Shown piece after piece: positions 4,717 through 5,389 of a stretch of DNA of 5,389 bases. The translations under genes and the position numbers were made by a program. Source of the DNA: Hyphomonadaceae bacterium (GTDB lineage: Bacteria > Pseudomonadota > Alphaproteobacteria > Caulobacterales > Aquidulcibacteraceae); NCBI GenBank assembly GCA_016791325.1, contig JAEUMU010000227.1, forward strand, positions 1 through 5,389, given 5' to 3'. The notes under the pieces are model-generated. The model was not told the DNA's origin. It saw only the letters and a program-made list of their open reading frames with translations, and made no database searches. Every line of letters starts with the position of its first letter. The first letter of the stretch is position 1.

Positions 4717-5389
4717 TCATGTGAACAGCGCGCGCGGGTTCATGATGTTGGCGGGGTCGATCGCGCGCTTCACGGCGCGCATCAGCGTCATCGTCTCGGC
4801 GCTCTTGAAGCGGATGAGATCGTTCTTGCGCGCAACGCCGACGCCATGTTCAGCCGAGATCGACCCGCCGAGCGCATCGGCGATCTCATAGACGGTCTGG
4901 GTTAGTTCGGCCTTGGGGAAGCGCGCGGGGTCGAGCGCCTGCGGCTGCATGACGGTATAGTGGAAGTTGCCGTCGCCCATGTGCCCGAAGGCGACGATGC
5001 GTGCGCCGGGGCATACGCGCGCCATAGCCGCATCGGCGCGCGCAAGGAAGGCCGGCGTTTGCGAAACCGGCACGCTGACGTCATGGTTCGCCTGCGCGCC
5101 TTCGGGGCGGTGGCCGGCGGAGATATCTTCGCGAATGGTCCAGAAATCCCTTGCCTGGCTTGCGTTTTGCGCAATCAGCGCGCTGTGCGCCTCGCCCGCT
5201 TCAAGCGCTGCCGCGAGCGCATCTTCGATGCTGCGGCGCAAGCCTTCGCCATGAGCCGCCTCAAACTCCACCAGCACCAGCATGGCCGCGCCAGGCATCG
5301 GATCGCGCCGCCCGGCGACGTTCTTGATCACGAGGTCGACCGATAGCCGGTTCATCACCTCGAACGCCGAGACCGCGCCCGTCGCGCGC
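4717..5389 (-). CDS. FAD-linked oxidase C-terminal part, D-2-hydroxyglutarate dehydrogenase / GlcD-like (partial)
   Basis: C-terminal 223 residues of a flavoprotein dehydrogenase of the vanillyl-alcohol-oxidase superfamily. The frame runs open to the window edge (ATGAVSAFEVMNRLSVDLV), so the apparent GTG at 5358 is not the start. About half of a protein that is usually around 460-480 residues, including the N-terminal FAD-binding domain, lies outside. The visible part is the FAD-oxidase C domain. Numbered from the window edge, these motifs are visible: DFWTIREDIS at about 81-90, NHDVSVPVS at 101-109, GHMGDGNFH at 135-143 and SAEHGVG at 178-184. The two His of GHMGDGNFH and the Glu of AEHG match the metal-binding set of D-2-hydroxyacid dehydrogenases. 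Such enzymes oxidise D-2-hydroxy acids (2-hydroxyglutarate, lactate or glycolate) to 2-oxo acids; the exact substrate cannot be told here. The NHDVSVPVS form favours the D-2-hydroxyglutarate/D-lactate group over GlcD proper. Confidence 0.9.
   Translation of the reverse strand, partial: RATGAVSAFEVMNRLSVDLVIKNVAGRRDPMPGAAMLVLVEFEAAHGEGLRRSIEDALAAALEAGEAHSALIAQNASQARDFWTIREDISAGHRPEGAQANHDVSVPVSQTPAFLARADAAMARVCPGARIVAFGHMGDGNFHYTVMQPQALDPARFPKAELTQTVYEIADALGGSISAEHGVGVARKNDLIRFKSAETMTLMRAVKRAIDPANIMNPRALFT

Noticed and set aside
1..5389. Defence system, mobile element, CRISPR array or phage module
   Set aside because: There is no transposase, integrase, nuclease or helicase motif, no regularly spaced repeats, and no tRNA-like target. 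The holin-X name of the YqjE-like family is not evidence of phage.

Overview
This GC-rich window reads as ordinary chromosomal DNA of an alphaproteobacterium. I lean towards the Hyphomonadaceae/Caulobacterales because the two largest genes form a protein pair whose family name (HNE_0200) comes from Hyphomonas neptunium. That placement is inference from family recall, not a search. I see no transposase, integrase, phage module, CRISPR array, tRNA or rRNA.

Layout. Positions 1-45 hold the last 14 codons of a plus-strand gene whose stop overlaps that of the next gene. From 3042 down to 42 four minus-strand genes run in series. First come a small DUF883/YqjD-like membrane-anchored protein and a YqjE/holin-X-like membrane protein, joined by a TAATG overlap. 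After a 79-base gap come an exported parallel beta-helix protein and a periplasmic diheme c-type cytochrome, only 4 bases apart. Diverging from this block, on the plus strand, is a DUF6498-type multi-pass membrane protein (3143-3787). It converges on, and overlaps by stop codon, a minus-strand NUDIX hydrolase (3784-4224). Upstream of the NUDIX gene is a clear minus-strand rho-independent terminator (4271-4308). It ends the transcript of a very small gene (4381-4536) for a 51-residue, lysine/alanine-rich, histone H1-like protein. The last gene (4717 to the window end, minus strand) is the C-terminal half of a GlcD/D-2-hydroxyglutarate-dehydrogenase-like FAD oxidase.

How the parts relate. The beta-helix protein and the diheme cytochrome are a recurrent two-gene unit in bacteria and, as far as I know, have no assigned function. 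Both carry export signals, so they should meet in the periplasm. This pair is the most interesting biology here. The DUF883-like and YqjE-like genes resemble the E. coli yqjD-yqjE arrangement of inner-membrane proteins. The H1-like gene looks like a stand-alone nucleoid-protein unit with its own ribosome binding site, a hairpin-rich 3' UTR and a strong terminator. The NUDIX, DUF6498 and FAD-oxidase genes look like independent housekeeping units.

The window's two tail-to-tail junctions (42-45 and 3784-3787) both have the two stop codons interlocked within four bases, so no terminator can lie between the genes.
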